A DNA stretch of 64,000 bases from Serratia liquefaciens (lineage in GTDB: Bacteria > Pseudomonadota > Gammaproteobacteria > Enterobacterales > Enterobacteriaceae): assembly GCF_027594825.1 (NCBI RefSeq), contig NZ_CP088930.1:2231019-2295018 (forward strand). The letters run 5' to 3'. Made by a program: the position numbers and the translations under genes. Under the pieces are notes generated by a model. It saw only the letters and a program-made list of their open reading frames with translations, was not told where the DNA came from and made no database searches. Below, one piece after another: positions 28,702-41,942 of the stretch. How positions within the stretch are numbered: position 1 is the first letter of the stretch; every line of letters starts with the position of its first letter.

Positions 28702-29418
28702 TCAGCCTCCACCGCTCTGCCGTTGATGCGCCAACTGTTCGGCACGCAGCAGAATTTCCTGCAGATCGTCCTCGTCGATATCAAACAGTTCGCCCTGCAT
28801 CAGCGCCTCGTGCAGATCGGCGCGGGTGATAGACACCGCATCAATCGGCAGATTGGCCGGCTTCGCCTCGGTCGGTGCCAAAGGGTGCGGGTAGCGTCGC
28901 CCGGCCAGGTTATTGAAGACGATCGCCAGCAGCGCCAGTAGCACCGAGTTCAGCAACACCGGGTACAGCACAAAGCTATAGCCCAGTTGATGAATACCCG
29001 GGCCACCGAGAATCGCGGTCAGCGCCACAGCGCCGCCGGGCGGGTGCAGGCAACGCAGCTTAAACATCAAGCCAATCGCCAGTGCGGCCGCCACGCCGCA
29101 AGCCAGCCCAGGGTCGGCAATCAGCAAACTGGTGCTGACCCCCACTGCCGCAGCCGACATATTGCCGCCTACAATCGACCAGGGCTGCGCCAACGGGCTG
29201 TTCGGCACGCCAAACAGCAATACGGCCGAGGCCCCCATCGGGGCGATAAACCACAGGTTCACCTCGCCCAAAACAAAATGGCTGATCCAGCCGGCAATCA
29301 TCAGCCCCAGCCCGGCACCGACGCTGGAAAGCAAAATCTCTTTTTTGCCCACCGCCAATGGATGCGGCCACAAACGTGCGCACCCTACTTTTACTCTTTC
29401 CAACAACGGCATTTTCAT
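28702..29418 (-). CDS. HPP family inner-membrane protein
   Basis: A 238-residue membrane protein. About five hydrophobic segments (residues 28-165) hold the family signature LHPPGGAVALTAILGGPG, and WFIAPMGASAVLLFGVP is also typical. The C-terminal 60 residues are soluble and acidic. HPP proteins are poorly characterised; some cyanobacterial and plastid members transport nitrite. The ATG at 29418 opens the conserved part; a 27-codon upstream extension has no similarity. It is divergent from yfcF. No function is assigned. Confidence 0.85.
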   Translation of the reverse strand: MKMPLLERVKVGCARLWPHPLAVGKKEILLSSVGAGLGLMIAGWISHFVLGEVNLWFIAPMGASAVLLFGVPNSPLAQPWSIVGGNMSAAAVGVSTSLLIADPGLACGVAAALAIGLMFKLRCLHPPGGAVALTAILGGPGIHQLGYSFVLYPVLLNSVLLALLAIVFNNLAGRRYPHPLAPTEAKPANLPIDAVSITRADLHEALMQGELFDIDEDDLQEILLRAEQLAHQRQSGGG

Positions 29419-29590
29419 GTTACTTCGTGCTGCCAAATTCAACTTAATGGCAACAAATATATCACAACGCCAGGCGTCACCGCTCGCCGCGCTTTTCACT
29501 GGGAAAATAACTTTCGGCTAACAGATTGATCTTTAGCCACTCCTCGTCAATTATCAAAGTTCGCCTCCCTTTGCCTTGAGGAAAACCCCA

Positions 29591-30226
29591 ATGTCTCAGC
29601 CGATTGCCGAACTCTATACCGACGCCGAATTTTTCAGTCCTTATGCCATGTCGGCGTTTGTTACCCTGACGGAAAAAGGCATTCCCTTCACCGTAAAGCC
29701 GGTCGATTTGTCGCAGGGGAAAAACCATGAGCCGGCCTACGCGGCCCTGTCATTGACGCGCCGGGTGCCGACGCTGGTGGTCGGTGAGTTTCAACTTTCG
29801 GAGTCTTCGGCGATTGATGAGTACCTGGATGAGATCCACCCTGCCCATCCGGTGTACCCACGCGATGTTAAACACCGTGCCAAAGCTCGCGAAGTTCAGG
29901 CATGGCTGCGCAGCGATCTGTTGCAACTCCGTGCCGAGCGGCCCACCGAGGCGGTGTTCATTAACGGCAAGTTTCCTCCGCTGTCCAATGCCGCGCAGGG
30001 GGCCGCCAACAAGTTGATTGCCGCCGTTGAAAAGCTGCTGAGCCACGGCCAGGATAATTTGTTCAGGGAATGGTGTATTGCCGATACCGATCTGGCTTTG
30101 ATGCTGAACAGGCTGGTAATACATGGCGATCCGGTGCCGGAAAACATTCGCCACTACGCACACAAGCAGTGGCAACGCCCTTCTGTGCAGGCCTGGTTGG
30201 CGCTGCCGGAAAAAATGCGCGGGTGA
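29591..30226 (+). CDS. yfcF: Glutathione S-transferase YfcF
   Basis: A 211-residue GST. The N-terminal thioredoxin-like domain has FFSPYAMSAFVTLTEKGIPF and the glutathione-site ESSAIDEYLDE. The C-terminal helical domain carries EWCIADTDLALMLNRLVIHGD. E. coli YfcF has glutathione transferase and peroxidase activity and helps against peroxide. GAGGA precedes ATG 29591. The gene has been placed next to the gab region here, unlike in E. coli, where it is in the yfc cluster. Confidence 0.9.
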   Translation: MSQPIAELYTDAEFFSPYAMSAFVTLTEKGIPFTVKPVDLSQGKNHEPAYAALSLTRRVPTLVVGEFQLSESSAIDEYLDEIHPAHPVYPRDVKHRAKAREVQAWLRSDLLQLRAERPTEAVFINGKFPPLSNAAQGAANKLIAAVEKLLSHGQDNLFREWCIADTDLALMLNRLVIHGDPVPENIRHYAHKQWQRPSVQAWLALPEKMRG

Positions 30227-30254
30227 TAAAAAATCGGCGGCCACGACGCCGCCG
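30227..30254 (-). terminator. Terminator after the amino acid permease
   Basis: On the minus strand, the stem CGGCGGC / GCCGCCG is followed by ATTTTTTATC. It lies between the convergent permease and yfcF. Confidence 0.75.
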
Positions 30255-30296
30255 TTCTCAACTGAGAAATAACATCACTTCTTGAGGGAAGGCAAA

Positions 30297-31541
30297 TCAC
30301 CATCCCGCGGGCAGATAGCCTAACAGCGACGCGATGGCATACACCGCACTGGCCAGATACAGTAACACGATGCTGATCTGCAACAGCGGGTGGGTGATCC
30401 AGTTACACTGCCAACGCGGTGTCTGGTCGCCATGCTTGCGCGCCCCACGCAGGATCAGCATTGGCATAATCGACAAAATCACCCCGCTGAAAACCCCGGC
30501 GAAATAGAGCGCGTTAACGAATGACACCAACCCGCTGTAGGCCAGCGCGAACGGCGGCAGCACCACCAGCAGCAGCACGCCGAAACGGCGCAGCGGCTGT
30601 TCGTCGTTGCCCAGCCTGAACTGGTCGAAAATATTGGTCAGGAAGCTGCCGCCGAGGCCCCAGTAAGAGGTCAGCATCGCGCACAGGGCAAAAATATTGG
30701 CGGAGAAGAAGGCCCACTGCCCTAACGCCTGGCCCCATGAAATGGTCGCCACGTCAGAAATGTTATTCAGCCCGCTGAGTGCAATCACCGACATCGGCAC
30801 CGCCGCCAGCAGCACAAAGGTCACGGCCATTCCGACCATAATCGCCTTGGGCAGTTGTTCTGGCTTGTCCGAAAAGCCGCGCGCCATTTCCGGCACGATA
30901 TACTGCGCAGAGAAGCAGAACACCACCACGTTGAATACCGGCACCATAAAGCGCCAGTCACCGTCCAGCAGGTTGCGCATCTGGGTGGTGTCTTTGAGCA
31001 GCGTGGCCGCCACCAGCGCACTCAGCATGGCCACCATGCCGATGCTGATAAACTTCTCCCCGCGGCCAATCGCCTTTAACCCCAGGTACAAGACCCCTGC
31101 AGCAGGCACGAAAAACAGCAGGCTGCCTATTGCCGGGGAAATGCCGAACAGGGACTGTAATAGCTTGCCGCTGCCGCTCATGTAGGCGGTCAACGCCCCA
31201 ATGCTGTTAACGCAAACCGAAGCAAACATCAGCCAGGCACCGATACCGCCGACATAGCGTTTCGCCAATCCGCTCAATTGCAGATGGGCACGGGTGCGCA
31301 GGGTAGATTCAGCGACGTACAGCATAGTGATGGTGGTCAGGCTGCCCACCAGCACCAGCCAGAACAACAGCGGCAGGAAGCCGGCCTTGCTGGAGGCGTA
31401 GGCGATGGACAGCACGCCGGCGCCAATGTTGGTGCCGACAATCATCGCCACCCCTTCGAGGAAACTCAGTGATTTGGCGGGTGCAGGCGTTCGCACCCCG
31501 GCGGCAAGCGCCGGAGAAATAGAGATGTTTTCAGAAGACAT
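30297..31541 (-). CDS. HAAAP-family amino acid permease (TyrP/Mtr type)
   Basis: A 414-residue permease with about 11 membrane segments. The first helix motif MIVGTNIGAGVLSIAYASSK is typical of the hydroxy and aromatic amino acid permeases (Mtr, TnaB, TyrP, SdaC). AAAGGATG lies ahead of the ATG. It is the third gene of a gabT-gabD-permease run, 58 nt after gabD, so it may carry GABA or a related compound. The usual GABA transporter GabP belongs to a different family (APC), so the assignment of substrate is inference from context only. Confidence 0.85.
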   Translation of the reverse strand: MSSENISISPALAAGVRTPAPAKSLSFLEGVAMIVGTNIGAGVLSIAYASSKAGFLPLLFWLVLVGSLTTITMLYVAESTLRTRAHLQLSGLAKRYVGGIGAWLMFASVCVNSIGALTAYMSGSGKLLQSLFGISPAIGSLLFFVPAAGVLYLGLKAIGRGEKFISIGMVAMLSALVAATLLKDTTQMRNLLDGDWRFMVPVFNVVVFCFSAQYIVPEMARGFSDKPEQLPKAIMVGMAVTFVLLAAVPMSVIALSGLNNISDVATISWGQALGQWAFFSANIFALCAMLTSYWGLGGSFLTNIFDQFRLGNDEQPLRRFGVLLLVVLPPFALAYSGLVSFVNALYFAGVFSGVILSIMPMLILRGARKHGDQTPRWQCNWITHPLLQISIVLLYLASAVYAIASLLGYLPAGW

Positions 31542-31599
31542 GCAGCATCCTTTGGCTCCCGGCGGCGCTGGCCACCGGGGTTGGTTAATTTCCCAGGGG

Positions 31600-33054
31600 T
31601 TAACAGCTCACATCGATACACAGGTATTTCAGCTCCAGATATTCTTCAATCCCGTAACGCGATCCTTCACGCCCGAGTCCTGACTGCTTCACGCCGCCAA
31701 AAGGTGCCACTTCATTGGATATCAGCCCGGTATTGATGCCGACCATGCCGTATTCCAACGCCTCAGGCACTCGCCATTGACGCGAGGCGTTCTGCGTGAA
31801 CAGGTAGGCGGCCAAACCGAACTCGGTATCGTTGGCCATGGCGATAGCTTCCGCCTCGTCATGGAAACGGAACAGCGGTGCCACCGGGCCAAAAGTTTCC
31901 TCTTTGGCGAAGCGCATTTTCTGCGTCACGCCGGTCACCACCGTAGGCTGGAAGAAGGTGCGACCCAGTTCGTGCGGCTGACCGCCGGTAGCGATCTGCG
32001 CGCCTTTGATCAAGGCATCGTCGATATGGCTCTGCACTTTTTCCACCGCATCCTGGTCAATCAACGGGCCCTGAGTGGTGCCCTCCTGACTGCCGTCACC
32101 GACCTTCAGTTGCTCAACCGCCGCCACCAGCTTATCCACCAGGCGGTCATAGATGCCGTCCTGCACGTAGATGCGGTTGGCGCAGACGCAGGTCTGGCCG
32201 CTATTGCGGAATTTGGAGGCCATAATGCCTGCCACGGCCGCGTCCAGGTTGGCGTCGTCGAAAACGATCACCGGCGCATTGCCGCCCAGCTCCAGCGACA
32301 GCTTTTTGATGGTTGGCGCGCACTGTGCCATCAGAATGCGGCCAACCTCGGTCGAACCGGTAAAGCTCAATTTGCGCACCACCGGGCTGTCACACAGTAC
32401 TTTGCCCACCTGAGCGGCGTCGCCGGTCACCACCTGCAACACCCCTGCCGGGATACCGGCGTCCTGCGCCAGCTTGCCCAACGCCAGCGCGGTCAGCGGC
32501 GTTTGTTCGGCCGGTTTAACGATAATTGCGCAACCTGCCGCCAGCGCCGGCGCCACCTTGCGGGTGATCATCGCCGCCGGGAAGTTCCACGGGGTGATCG
32601 CCGCGCAAACGCCGATGGGCTGCTTCACCACCACCAGTCGTTGTGAGGCCTGCGGCGCTTGCAGCACCGCGCCGTCCACTCGCTTGGCCTCTTCGGCAAA
32701 CCAGGTGATAAACGAGGCGGCGTAGGCCACTTCACCGCGCGCTTCCGCCAGCGATTTGCCCTGCTCCGCGGTCATCAACTGCGCCAGATCTTCCTGGGCC
32801 GCCAGCACCTTGTCGGCCCAGGTCAGCATCAGAGCGGAACGCTGTTTGGCTGTCAGCTGTTTCCAGCCTTGCTGCGCAACCTGCGCAGCGTTAATCGCCT
32901 GTTGAGTTTCTTCGCCGCTGACTAACGGAATACTGGCCAGCTCAACGCCGGTCGCCGGATTGATGACCGCTTCACGTTTGCCGCTCAGCGCATCGCACCA
33001 CTCGCCGTTAATCAGGCACTGGCTGCGCAGCAGCTCGGGGTTATTCAATTTCAT
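31600..33054 (-). CDS. gabD: Succinate-semialdehyde dehydrogenase (NADP+)
   Basis: A 484-residue aldehyde dehydrogenase that oxidises succinate semialdehyde to succinate, the second step of GABA breakdown. The segments TPWNFPAAMITRK, FTGSTEVGR, LELGGNAPVIVFDDANLD and the catalytic-cysteine motif NSGQTCVCANR (about residue 287) follow E. coli GabD. AAGGAG precedes ATG 33054. It starts 12 nt after gabT and shares its operon. It could also act on related semialdehydes such as glutarate semialdehyde. Confidence 0.92.
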   Translation of the reverse strand: MKLNNPELLRSQCLINGEWCDALSGKREAVINPATGVELASIPLVSGEETQQAINAAQVAQQGWKQLTAKQRSALMLTWADKVLAAQEDLAQLMTAEQGKSLAEARGEVAYAASFITWFAEEAKRVDGAVLQAPQASQRLVVVKQPIGVCAAITPWNFPAAMITRKVAPALAAGCAIIVKPAEQTPLTALALGKLAQDAGIPAGVLQVVTGDAAQVGKVLCDSPVVRKLSFTGSTEVGRILMAQCAPTIKKLSLELGGNAPVIVFDDANLDAAVAGIMASKFRNSGQTCVCANRIYVQDGIYDRLVDKLVAAVEQLKVGDGSQEGTTQGPLIDQDAVEKVQSHIDDALIKGAQIATGGQPHELGRTFFQPTVVTGVTQKMRFAKEETFGPVAPLFRFHDEAEAIAMANDTEFGLAAYLFTQNASRQWRVPEALEYGMVGINTGLISNEVAPFGGVKQSGLGREGSRYGIEEYLELKYLCIDVSC

Positions 33055-33066
33055 GCCGGTCACTCC

Positions 33067-34332
33067 TTATTGAGCCAGCGCGCGGGAAAGAATGCCCAGC
33101 GCCTTGGTGAACTGGTCTTCAGGAATGGTCAGCGGGTACAGGAAGCGGATCACGTTGCCGTTAACGCCACAGCTCAGCAGCAGCAGGCCTTCTTCCAGCG
33201 CTTTCTGCTGCACCTGGCGGGTGATCTCGGCAGAGGGTTTGCCGGTCTTGGGATCGTTGAACTCCACCGCCACCATCGAACCCTGCGCCCGAATATCCGC
33301 AATCGCCGGGCTGGTCTGGCGCGCCTGCTGCAACACTTCCACCAGATGCTGGCCCAGGCGTTGAGAACGTTGGCACAGCTGCTCTTCCTCAATCACATCC
33401 AGCACCGCCAACGCTGCCGCCACCGCCAGCGGGTTACCGGCATAGGTGCCACCCAGCCCGCCCGGTGCCGGGGCATCCATCACCGCTGCACGACCGGCTA
33501 CGGCCGACAACGGCATGCCGCCCGCCAGGCTTTTCGCCATGGTGATAAGATCGGGTTTGATGTTGTAATGATCCATGGCAAACAGCTTGCCGGTACGGGC
33601 AAAACCGGTTTGCACTTCGTCGGCAATCAGCAAAATGCCGTGTTCGTCGCACAAGGTGCGCAACGCCTGCATAAACTCGGCCGGTGCGACGTTGAAACCG
33701 CCTTCACCTTGCACCGGCTCCAACACGATGGCCGCAACCTGCTTGGGATCGATATCCGCTTTAAAGATGCGCTCCAGGCTGTTCATCGCATCTTCGGTGG
33801 TCACGCCGTACAGCGCATTAGGATACTGGCCGTGGAACACCGATCCCGGGAATGGTCCGAAGCCCAGTTTGTAAGGTGCCACTTTGCCGGTCAGCGCCAT
33901 GGTCATGTAGGTGCGGCCGTGGAAGCCACCTCCAAAGGTGATCAGACCCGGACGACCAGTGTGGGCGCGGGCAATTTTGACGGCGTTCTCTACCGCTTCC
34001 GCCCCCGTGGTGAAGAACGCGGTTTTACATGGCCCTTCGATCGGCGCACACTGGTTGATGCGTTCGGCCAGCGAAACGTAGCTTTCGTAAGGGACAATCT
34101 GGTAAGCGGTATGGGTGAAGGCCTTCAGCTGCTTCTCAATGGCAGCGATCACCTTCGGGTGACGGTGTCCGGTATTCAGCACGGCGATACCGGAGGCAAA
34201 ATCGATAACTTCATTCCCTTCGACATCCCACAGCGTGGCGTTCTCGGCGCGTTCGGCGTAAAAACCGCACATCACGCCGACCCCACGTGGGGTGGCATCC
34301 TGACGACGTTGATTCAATTCTGCGTTTTTCAT
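33067..34332 (-). CDS. gabT: 4-aminobutyrate aminotransferase
   Basis: A 421-residue class III PLP aminotransferase that moves the amino group of GABA to 2-oxoglutarate. FTTGAEAVENAVKIAR, IADEVQTGFARTGK and the PLP lysine K267 in MAKSLAGGMP are clear. GGAGAG lies upstream of ATG 34332; the frame extends 16 codons further without similarity. It is the first gene of the gabTD-permease operon and divergent from a MocR-type regulator. Some paralogues use 5-aminovalerate. Confidence 0.92.
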   Translation of the reverse strand: MKNAELNQRRQDATPRGVGVMCGFYAERAENATLWDVEGNEVIDFASGIAVLNTGHRHPKVIAAIEKQLKAFTHTAYQIVPYESYVSLAERINQCAPIEGPCKTAFFTTGAEAVENAVKIARAHTGRPGLITFGGGFHGRTYMTMALTGKVAPYKLGFGPFPGSVFHGQYPNALYGVTTEDAMNSLERIFKADIDPKQVAAIVLEPVQGEGGFNVAPAEFMQALRTLCDEHGILLIADEVQTGFARTGKLFAMDHYNIKPDLITMAKSLAGGMPLSAVAGRAAVMDAPAPGGLGGTYAGNPLAVAAALAVLDVIEEEQLCQRSQRLGQHLVEVLQQARQTSPAIADIRAQGSMVAVEFNDPKTGKPSAEITRQVQQKALEEGLLLLSCGVNGNVIRFLYPLTIPEDQFTKALGILSRALAQ

Positions 34333-34460
34333 GTTGTTCTCTCCAGTCGGTAGTCGGTGCCAGCTAAACGGTTTGTTCACATTCGTGAAACAATGACGTT
34401 TATTTACACAGGATGTGGCCCTATAATCGAGAGCCAGTTACGATTAATTGAGGGATCCAA
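34333..34460. promoter_or_regulatory. gabT - MocR regulator divergent region
   Basis: A 128-nt divergent promoter region. A perfect TATAAT lies at 34422-34427 toward the regulator, but no good -35 is at standard spacing. MocR/GabR regulators usually bind between such divergent genes; I could not identify direct repeats with confidence. Confidence 0.4.
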
Positions 34461-35927
34461 TTGCGCTCACTGAGTGGTGACCTGCTGTTGCAACGCCTTG
34501 GCGAACAGCCGGATGATAAGCTGCATAAGCGGCTGTATAATGCGATCCGCACCAGTATTTTGGACGGCAGCCTGCCGCCCTCCAGCCGTCTGCCCGCCTC
34601 ACGGGATTTGGCTCAGGAGCTTAGCCTTTCTCGTAACACCGTATTAACCGTTTATGAACAACTCTTGGCGGAAGGCTATGTCCTGGCGCGTGCCGGAAGC
34701 GGCACATTCGTCGCCGAAACCGTCCCGGACAGCTGTTTATCCACCGTCAGCGCCCCGGCAGGCAGTGACGGGGAACAGCGGCGCATTGAACTGTCGGCGC
34801 GCGGTGCCACCCTGCTGCACCACGCCAGCGCCAGCCCCAAACAGTGGGGAGCCTTTATCCCCGGCGTGCCTGACGTCAATGCTTTCCCACACCAGTTATT
34901 CAGCAAGATCCAGGCGCGTATCAGCCGTCGTCCGGCCCCGCAGAAGTTGACCTACAGCAACCAGGGCGGCAGCCCGGAGCTACAGCATGCGCTGGTGGAC
35001 TATCTGCGCGTAGCGCGCTCGGTACGCTGTTCACCAGAGCAAATTCTGATTACCGAAGGCATCCATCAGGCGATAGATCTGGTGACGCGCCTACTGTGCA
35101 ATCCAGGCGACGACGCGTGGATTGAAGAACCGGGCTATTGGGGGATCCGCAATATCCTGCGAATGAACGACGTGAATATCTGCCCGTTGGCGGTGGATGA
35201 AGCCGGTATGGTGCCACCGGAACAGCCTGCCGAGGCGCCGCGGCTAATTTTCGTCACGCCGTCGCACCAATACCCACTGGGATCGGTAATGAGCCTGGCG
35301 CGTCGGCAACGGTTATTGGCCTTGGCGCGCAACGCCGGCAGTTGGATTGTTGAAGATGACTACGACAGCGAGTTTCGCTTTTCCGGTCAGCCGATCCCGG
35401 CGTTGCAGGGGTTGGAAGCCGACGCGCCGGTGATCTATATCGGCACCTTCAGCAAAACGCTGTATCCGGCGCTGCGACTGGGTTATGTGGTGCTGCCTAA
35501 GCCGCTAATGGCGGCGCTGAAAACCGCCCATGCGGAACTGTATCGCGGCGGCCATTTGCTGATCCAGACCGCGCTGGCGCAGTTTATCCAGGAAGGCCAC
35601 TACAGCGCGCATATCCGCCGTATGCGCCTGCTGTACGCCCGGCGACGCGCCTTCCTCACCGCTCTGATCGAGCAGCATCTGGGTAAACAGGCGCTGAGTG
35701 AGTTCAATAACAATGCCGGGCTGCACCTGATCCTCAACCTGCCGGACCAGGCGGACGATGTGGCGATTGCCGCCGCAGCCAATACGCGCGGCGTACTGGT
35801 GCGGCCGCTGTCGCGTTACTACATGTTGCCCAACCATCGCCGCGGCCTGCTGATGGGTTTTGCCTGCGTACCGGAAGAGCAGATGGCCGCCGCTTTTACC
35901 CTGCTGTTGGAGTGCATCAACCCCTGA
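34461..35927 (+). CDS. MocR/GabR-family PLP-dependent transcriptional regulator
   Basis: A 488-residue regulator. The N-terminal GntR-type winged helix (about 20-85, KLHKRLYNAIRTSILDG, SRDLAQELSLSRNTV) is joined to a class I aminotransferase-like domain (about 115-480). The PLP lysine is in FSKTLYPALRLGY near residue 332. The start is TTG, with GAGGGA eight bases upstream. Divergent to gabT, it is probably a GabR-like activator of GABA use that senses GABA together with PLP. PdxR-like control of PLP synthesis is the alternative, but no pdx gene is near. Confidence 0.87.
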   Translation: MRSLSGDLLLQRLGEQPDDKLHKRLYNAIRTSILDGSLPPSSRLPASRDLAQELSLSRNTVLTVYEQLLAEGYVLARAGSGTFVAETVPDSCLSTVSAPAGSDGEQRRIELSARGATLLHHASASPKQWGAFIPGVPDVNAFPHQLFSKIQARISRRPAPQKLTYSNQGGSPELQHALVDYLRVARSVRCSPEQILITEGIHQAIDLVTRLLCNPGDDAWIEEPGYWGIRNILRMNDVNICPLAVDEAGMVPPEQPAEAPRLIFVTPSHQYPLGSVMSLARRQRLLALARNAGSWIVEDDYDSEFRFSGQPIPALQGLEADAPVIYIGTFSKTLYPALRLGYVVLPKPLMAALKTAHAELYRGGHLLIQTALAQFIQEGHYSAHIRRMRLLYARRRAFLTALIEQHLGKQALSEFNNNAGLHLILNLPDQADDVAIAAAANTRGVLVRPLSRYYMLPNHRRGLLMGFACVPEEQMAAAFTLLLECINP

Positions 35928-35961
35928 AAACAAAAGGCGGCCCCAAGAGCACGAACGAACT

Positions 35962-39904
<3,943 letters not shown>

Positions 39905-39913
39905 TTACAATCA

Positions 39914-39934
39914 GGGGCGCATTCACTGCGCCCC
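39914..39934. terminator. Hairpin between fadH and rlmG
   Basis: GGGGCGCA-TTCAC-TGCGCCCC, a perfect 8-bp stem between convergent genes, without a clear T-run. Confidence 0.5.
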
Positions 39935-39943
39935 CTCAATCAA

Positions 39944-41083
39944 TCAGTAACGTGCGCCGGATTTCACCGCTCTGAGGATCACAAACTTCTTGTTGGATGC
40001 CACCACGGTGCAGTTGCCAAACAGGCGCTTCAGCTTATGGTGGTAATCCAGATGACGGTTGCCGACGATGCGCAACTCGCCACCGACCTGCAGGCAACGC
40101 TTGGCGTCGCAGAACATCTGCCAGGCGGTGTGATCGGTGATCGCATGCTGTTGGTGGAACGGTGGGTTGCACAGTACCGCCTGCACGCTTTCACGCTCAA
40201 TCCCCGCCAGTGAGTTGTTCACCTCAAACTGACAACGATCCAGATCCTGCGGCAGGTTGTGCTCCACGTTCAACTCGCTGGATGCCACCGCCATATAAGA
40301 CTCATCGACAAACGTCATCTGAGCCTGCGGGTTCTGCGCCAGCGCCGTCAGGCCAATCACGCCGTTACCACAGCCGAGATCGACAATATGCCCTTCCAGA
40401 TCCTTCGGCAGATGCTCCAGGAACAGGCGCGCGCCGATGTCCAGATTGCTGCGCGAGAACACGTTGGCATGGTTGTGGATAAGCCAATCCGTGCCGTCCA
40501 GCGTCCAGTTGGTGGTTTCCGGGGCCGCCGGCGGCACAATGTCCGTCACTTCGCAGTGGATCAGACGCGCTTTCTTCCATGCCAGGCTGGTGCGCGTTGG
40601 GCCGAGCACCTTTTCAAACAGCTGCATGGTCGAGGTGTGAACGTCACGCGCCTTGGCTCCGGCGATGATAACCGTGTCCGGCGCCACCACGTTGCGCAAC
40701 GAGCGCAGTTGCTGTTCCAGCAGTGCCAGCGCTTTAGGAATGCGGATCAGCACCACTGCCGGTGATGCAGGCAGTTCGGCCAGGCTGTCCAGCAGCGTCA
40801 CCTGCTCCGGATCCAGTTCATTGAGCTTCAGGTTATGGCGCGTTGCCAACTGACTCATGTAGGAGTCGCTGATGCTGTAAGGCTGATGAGCGTGCAGTGC
40901 GCAGGCCAGCGTGCCAAAGTTGTCGTTGAAAATCAGCACTGGGCGATCGCCAATGGTTATATTTTCAAGCTGTTGCAGCAGATATTCGTCCGCCGCTTCC
41001 CAAGCCTGCAATTGGGTGGATTCTTCCTGTTGGGGATAACGTTCCAGCTCAAGGTGCTGTGTTCCCAGATCGAGTTGGCTCAT
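39944..41083 (-). CDS. rlmG: 23S rRNA (guanine-1835-N2)-methyltransferase RlmG
   Basis: A 379-residue SAM-dependent methyltransferase of m2G1835 in 23S rRNA. An N-terminal domain is followed by the C-terminal Rossmann domain with [12 protein letters not shown] and the catalytic CNPPFHQQ motif. CAGGAGGGG precedes ATG 41083; a 40-codon extension upstream has no similarity. Length matches E. coli RlmG (378). A toxin-antitoxin pair begins about 230 nt away in the opposite direction. Confidence 0.95.
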   Translation of the reverse strand: MSQLDLGTQHLELERYPQQEESTQLQAWEAADEYLLQQLENITIGDRPVLIFNDNFGTLACALHAHQPYSISDSYMSQLATRHNLKLNELDPEQVTLLDSLAELPASPAVVLIRIPKALALLEQQLRSLRNVVAPDTVIIAGAKARDVHTSTMQLFEKVLGPTRTSLAWKKARLIHCEVTDIVPPAAPETTNWTLDGTDWLIHNHANVFSRSNLDIGARLFLEHLPKDLEGHIVDLGCGNGVIGLTALAQNPQAQMTFVDESYMAVASSELNVEHNLPQDLDRCQFEVNNSLAGIERESVQAVLCNPPFHQQHAITDHTAWQMFCDAKRCLQVGGELRIVGNRHLDYHHKLKRLFGNCTVVASNKKFVILRAVKSGARY

Positions 41084-41263
41084 TGCCCCTCCTGACTGAT
41101 AAAATTTGGGCTGTTTATCCCCTAAAAACGTCCGGCAGTAAAATGTTTTTTCGGATAAATTGCGCATTAATTCGCATCGTGGAAAGCCAATCCCGCTTTT
41201 CACTCCTTAAAGCTATAGCATTCATTCCGCTTATTCCGAACTGGGCAATTTTTCACCTGACCT

Positions 41264-41287
41264 GATGTAACTTTAAATGTTACACTC
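41264..41287 (+). promoter_or_regulatory. Candidate autoregulatory operator/promoter of the toxin-antitoxin pair
   Basis: A perfect inverted repeat, TGTAAC (41267-41272) - TTTAAAT - GTTACA (41280-41285), 29 nt before the toxin start. It overlaps a possible promoter (CTGACC at 41258-41263, 18-bp spacer, TACACT at 41282-41287). HigA-type antitoxins typically bind such dyads to repress their own operon. Confidence 0.5.
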
Positions 41288-41313
41288 ATTCACCCAATGG
41301 AATGGGGATGAAA

Positions 41314-41604
41314 ATGATTTCATCGTTCCGAGACGGATACCTGGCGCAATTCTATAGGGAGGGTCGGCGCGATCGTTTGATCCCCTCAATCATTGAGCGC
41401 CAGCTGCCCAGAAAACTCGATATGCTGGCTGCTGCGCAAAAAGAATGTGATTTACATAACCCGACCGGTAATTATTACAAACGCCTGTCCGGCCCTTTTC
41501 AAGGCTGGTCCAGCATGCGGGTGAATCTTCAATGGCGACTAATGTTTCAATGGCGCCACGATGCTGCTGAGCAGATTTATCTGGATCCGCACCAAGATAC
41601 CTAG
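41314..41604 (+). CDS. HigB-type toxin (RelE superfamily mRNA interferase)
   Basis: A 96-residue basic protein. The segments SFRDGYLAQFYREGRR, IERQLPRKLDMLAAA and LSGPFQGWSSMRVNLQWRLMFQW are typical of Proteus-type HigB, a ribosome-dependent mRNA-cleaving toxin. Three in-frame ATGs lie at 41302, 41308 and 41314. The last is chosen for GGGGA five bases upstream and for family length. The antitoxin gene follows after 14 nt; toxin-first order is the hallmark of higBA. It differs from the E. coli HigB (YgjN) found near fadH-rlmG. Confidence 0.85.
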   Translation: MISSFRDGYLAQFYREGRRDRLIPSIIERQLPRKLDMLAAAQKECDLHNPTGNYYKRLSGPFQGWSSMRVNLQWRLMFQWRHDAAEQIYLDPHQDT

Positions 41605-41618
41605 GTAACGGAGAACAT

Positions 41619-41942
41619 ATGTTAGAGACTACAAGCCGGAAACCCACCACGGTGGGGGAAGTGCTGCAAGAAGAGTATTTAACACCGCTGGGTATTGGCC
41701 AGGAGGATCTTGCGAAGGTCTTGGGTGTCACCCGCGCCACGGTAAATCGCTTGTGCAATGGGCATCGTCGTCTTAGCGTTGCGGAAGCGAACTTGTTTGC
41801 CGATCTGTTCGAAACCACCGCCGATTTCTGGCTAAACCTGCAGGCGGCCCACGACCGCTGGGAAGCCCGACAGGCCAATGTGCAGCGCAAGCGTCTGCGT
41901 CCGATTATGGAAATATTGGGGCGTAATATTACCCATGCGTGA
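41619..41942 (+). CDS. HigA-family antitoxin (XRE helix-turn-helix)
   Basis: A 107-residue protein. The N-terminal TTVGEVLQEEYLTPLGIGQEDLAK and the helix-turn-helix LAKVLGVTRATVNRLCNGHR (about 31-50) place it in the HigA antidote family. The motif ANLFADLFETTADFWLNLQAAHD follows. It should neutralise the preceding toxin and repress the operon through the upstream dyad. GGAGAAC precedes the ATG. Its last codons overlap the start of ygjP by 8 nt, which couples the pair to a conserved gene. Confidence 0.88.
   Translation: MLETTSRKPTTVGEVLQEEYLTPLGIGQEDLAKVLGVTRATVNRLCNGHRRLSVAEANLFADLFETTADFWLNLQAAHDRWEARQANVQRKRLRPIMEILGRNITHA

Noticed and set aside
33070..34353. A 427-residue open frame on the plus strand
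   Set aside because: Antisense shadow of gabT, with no domain pattern and no ribosome-binding site.
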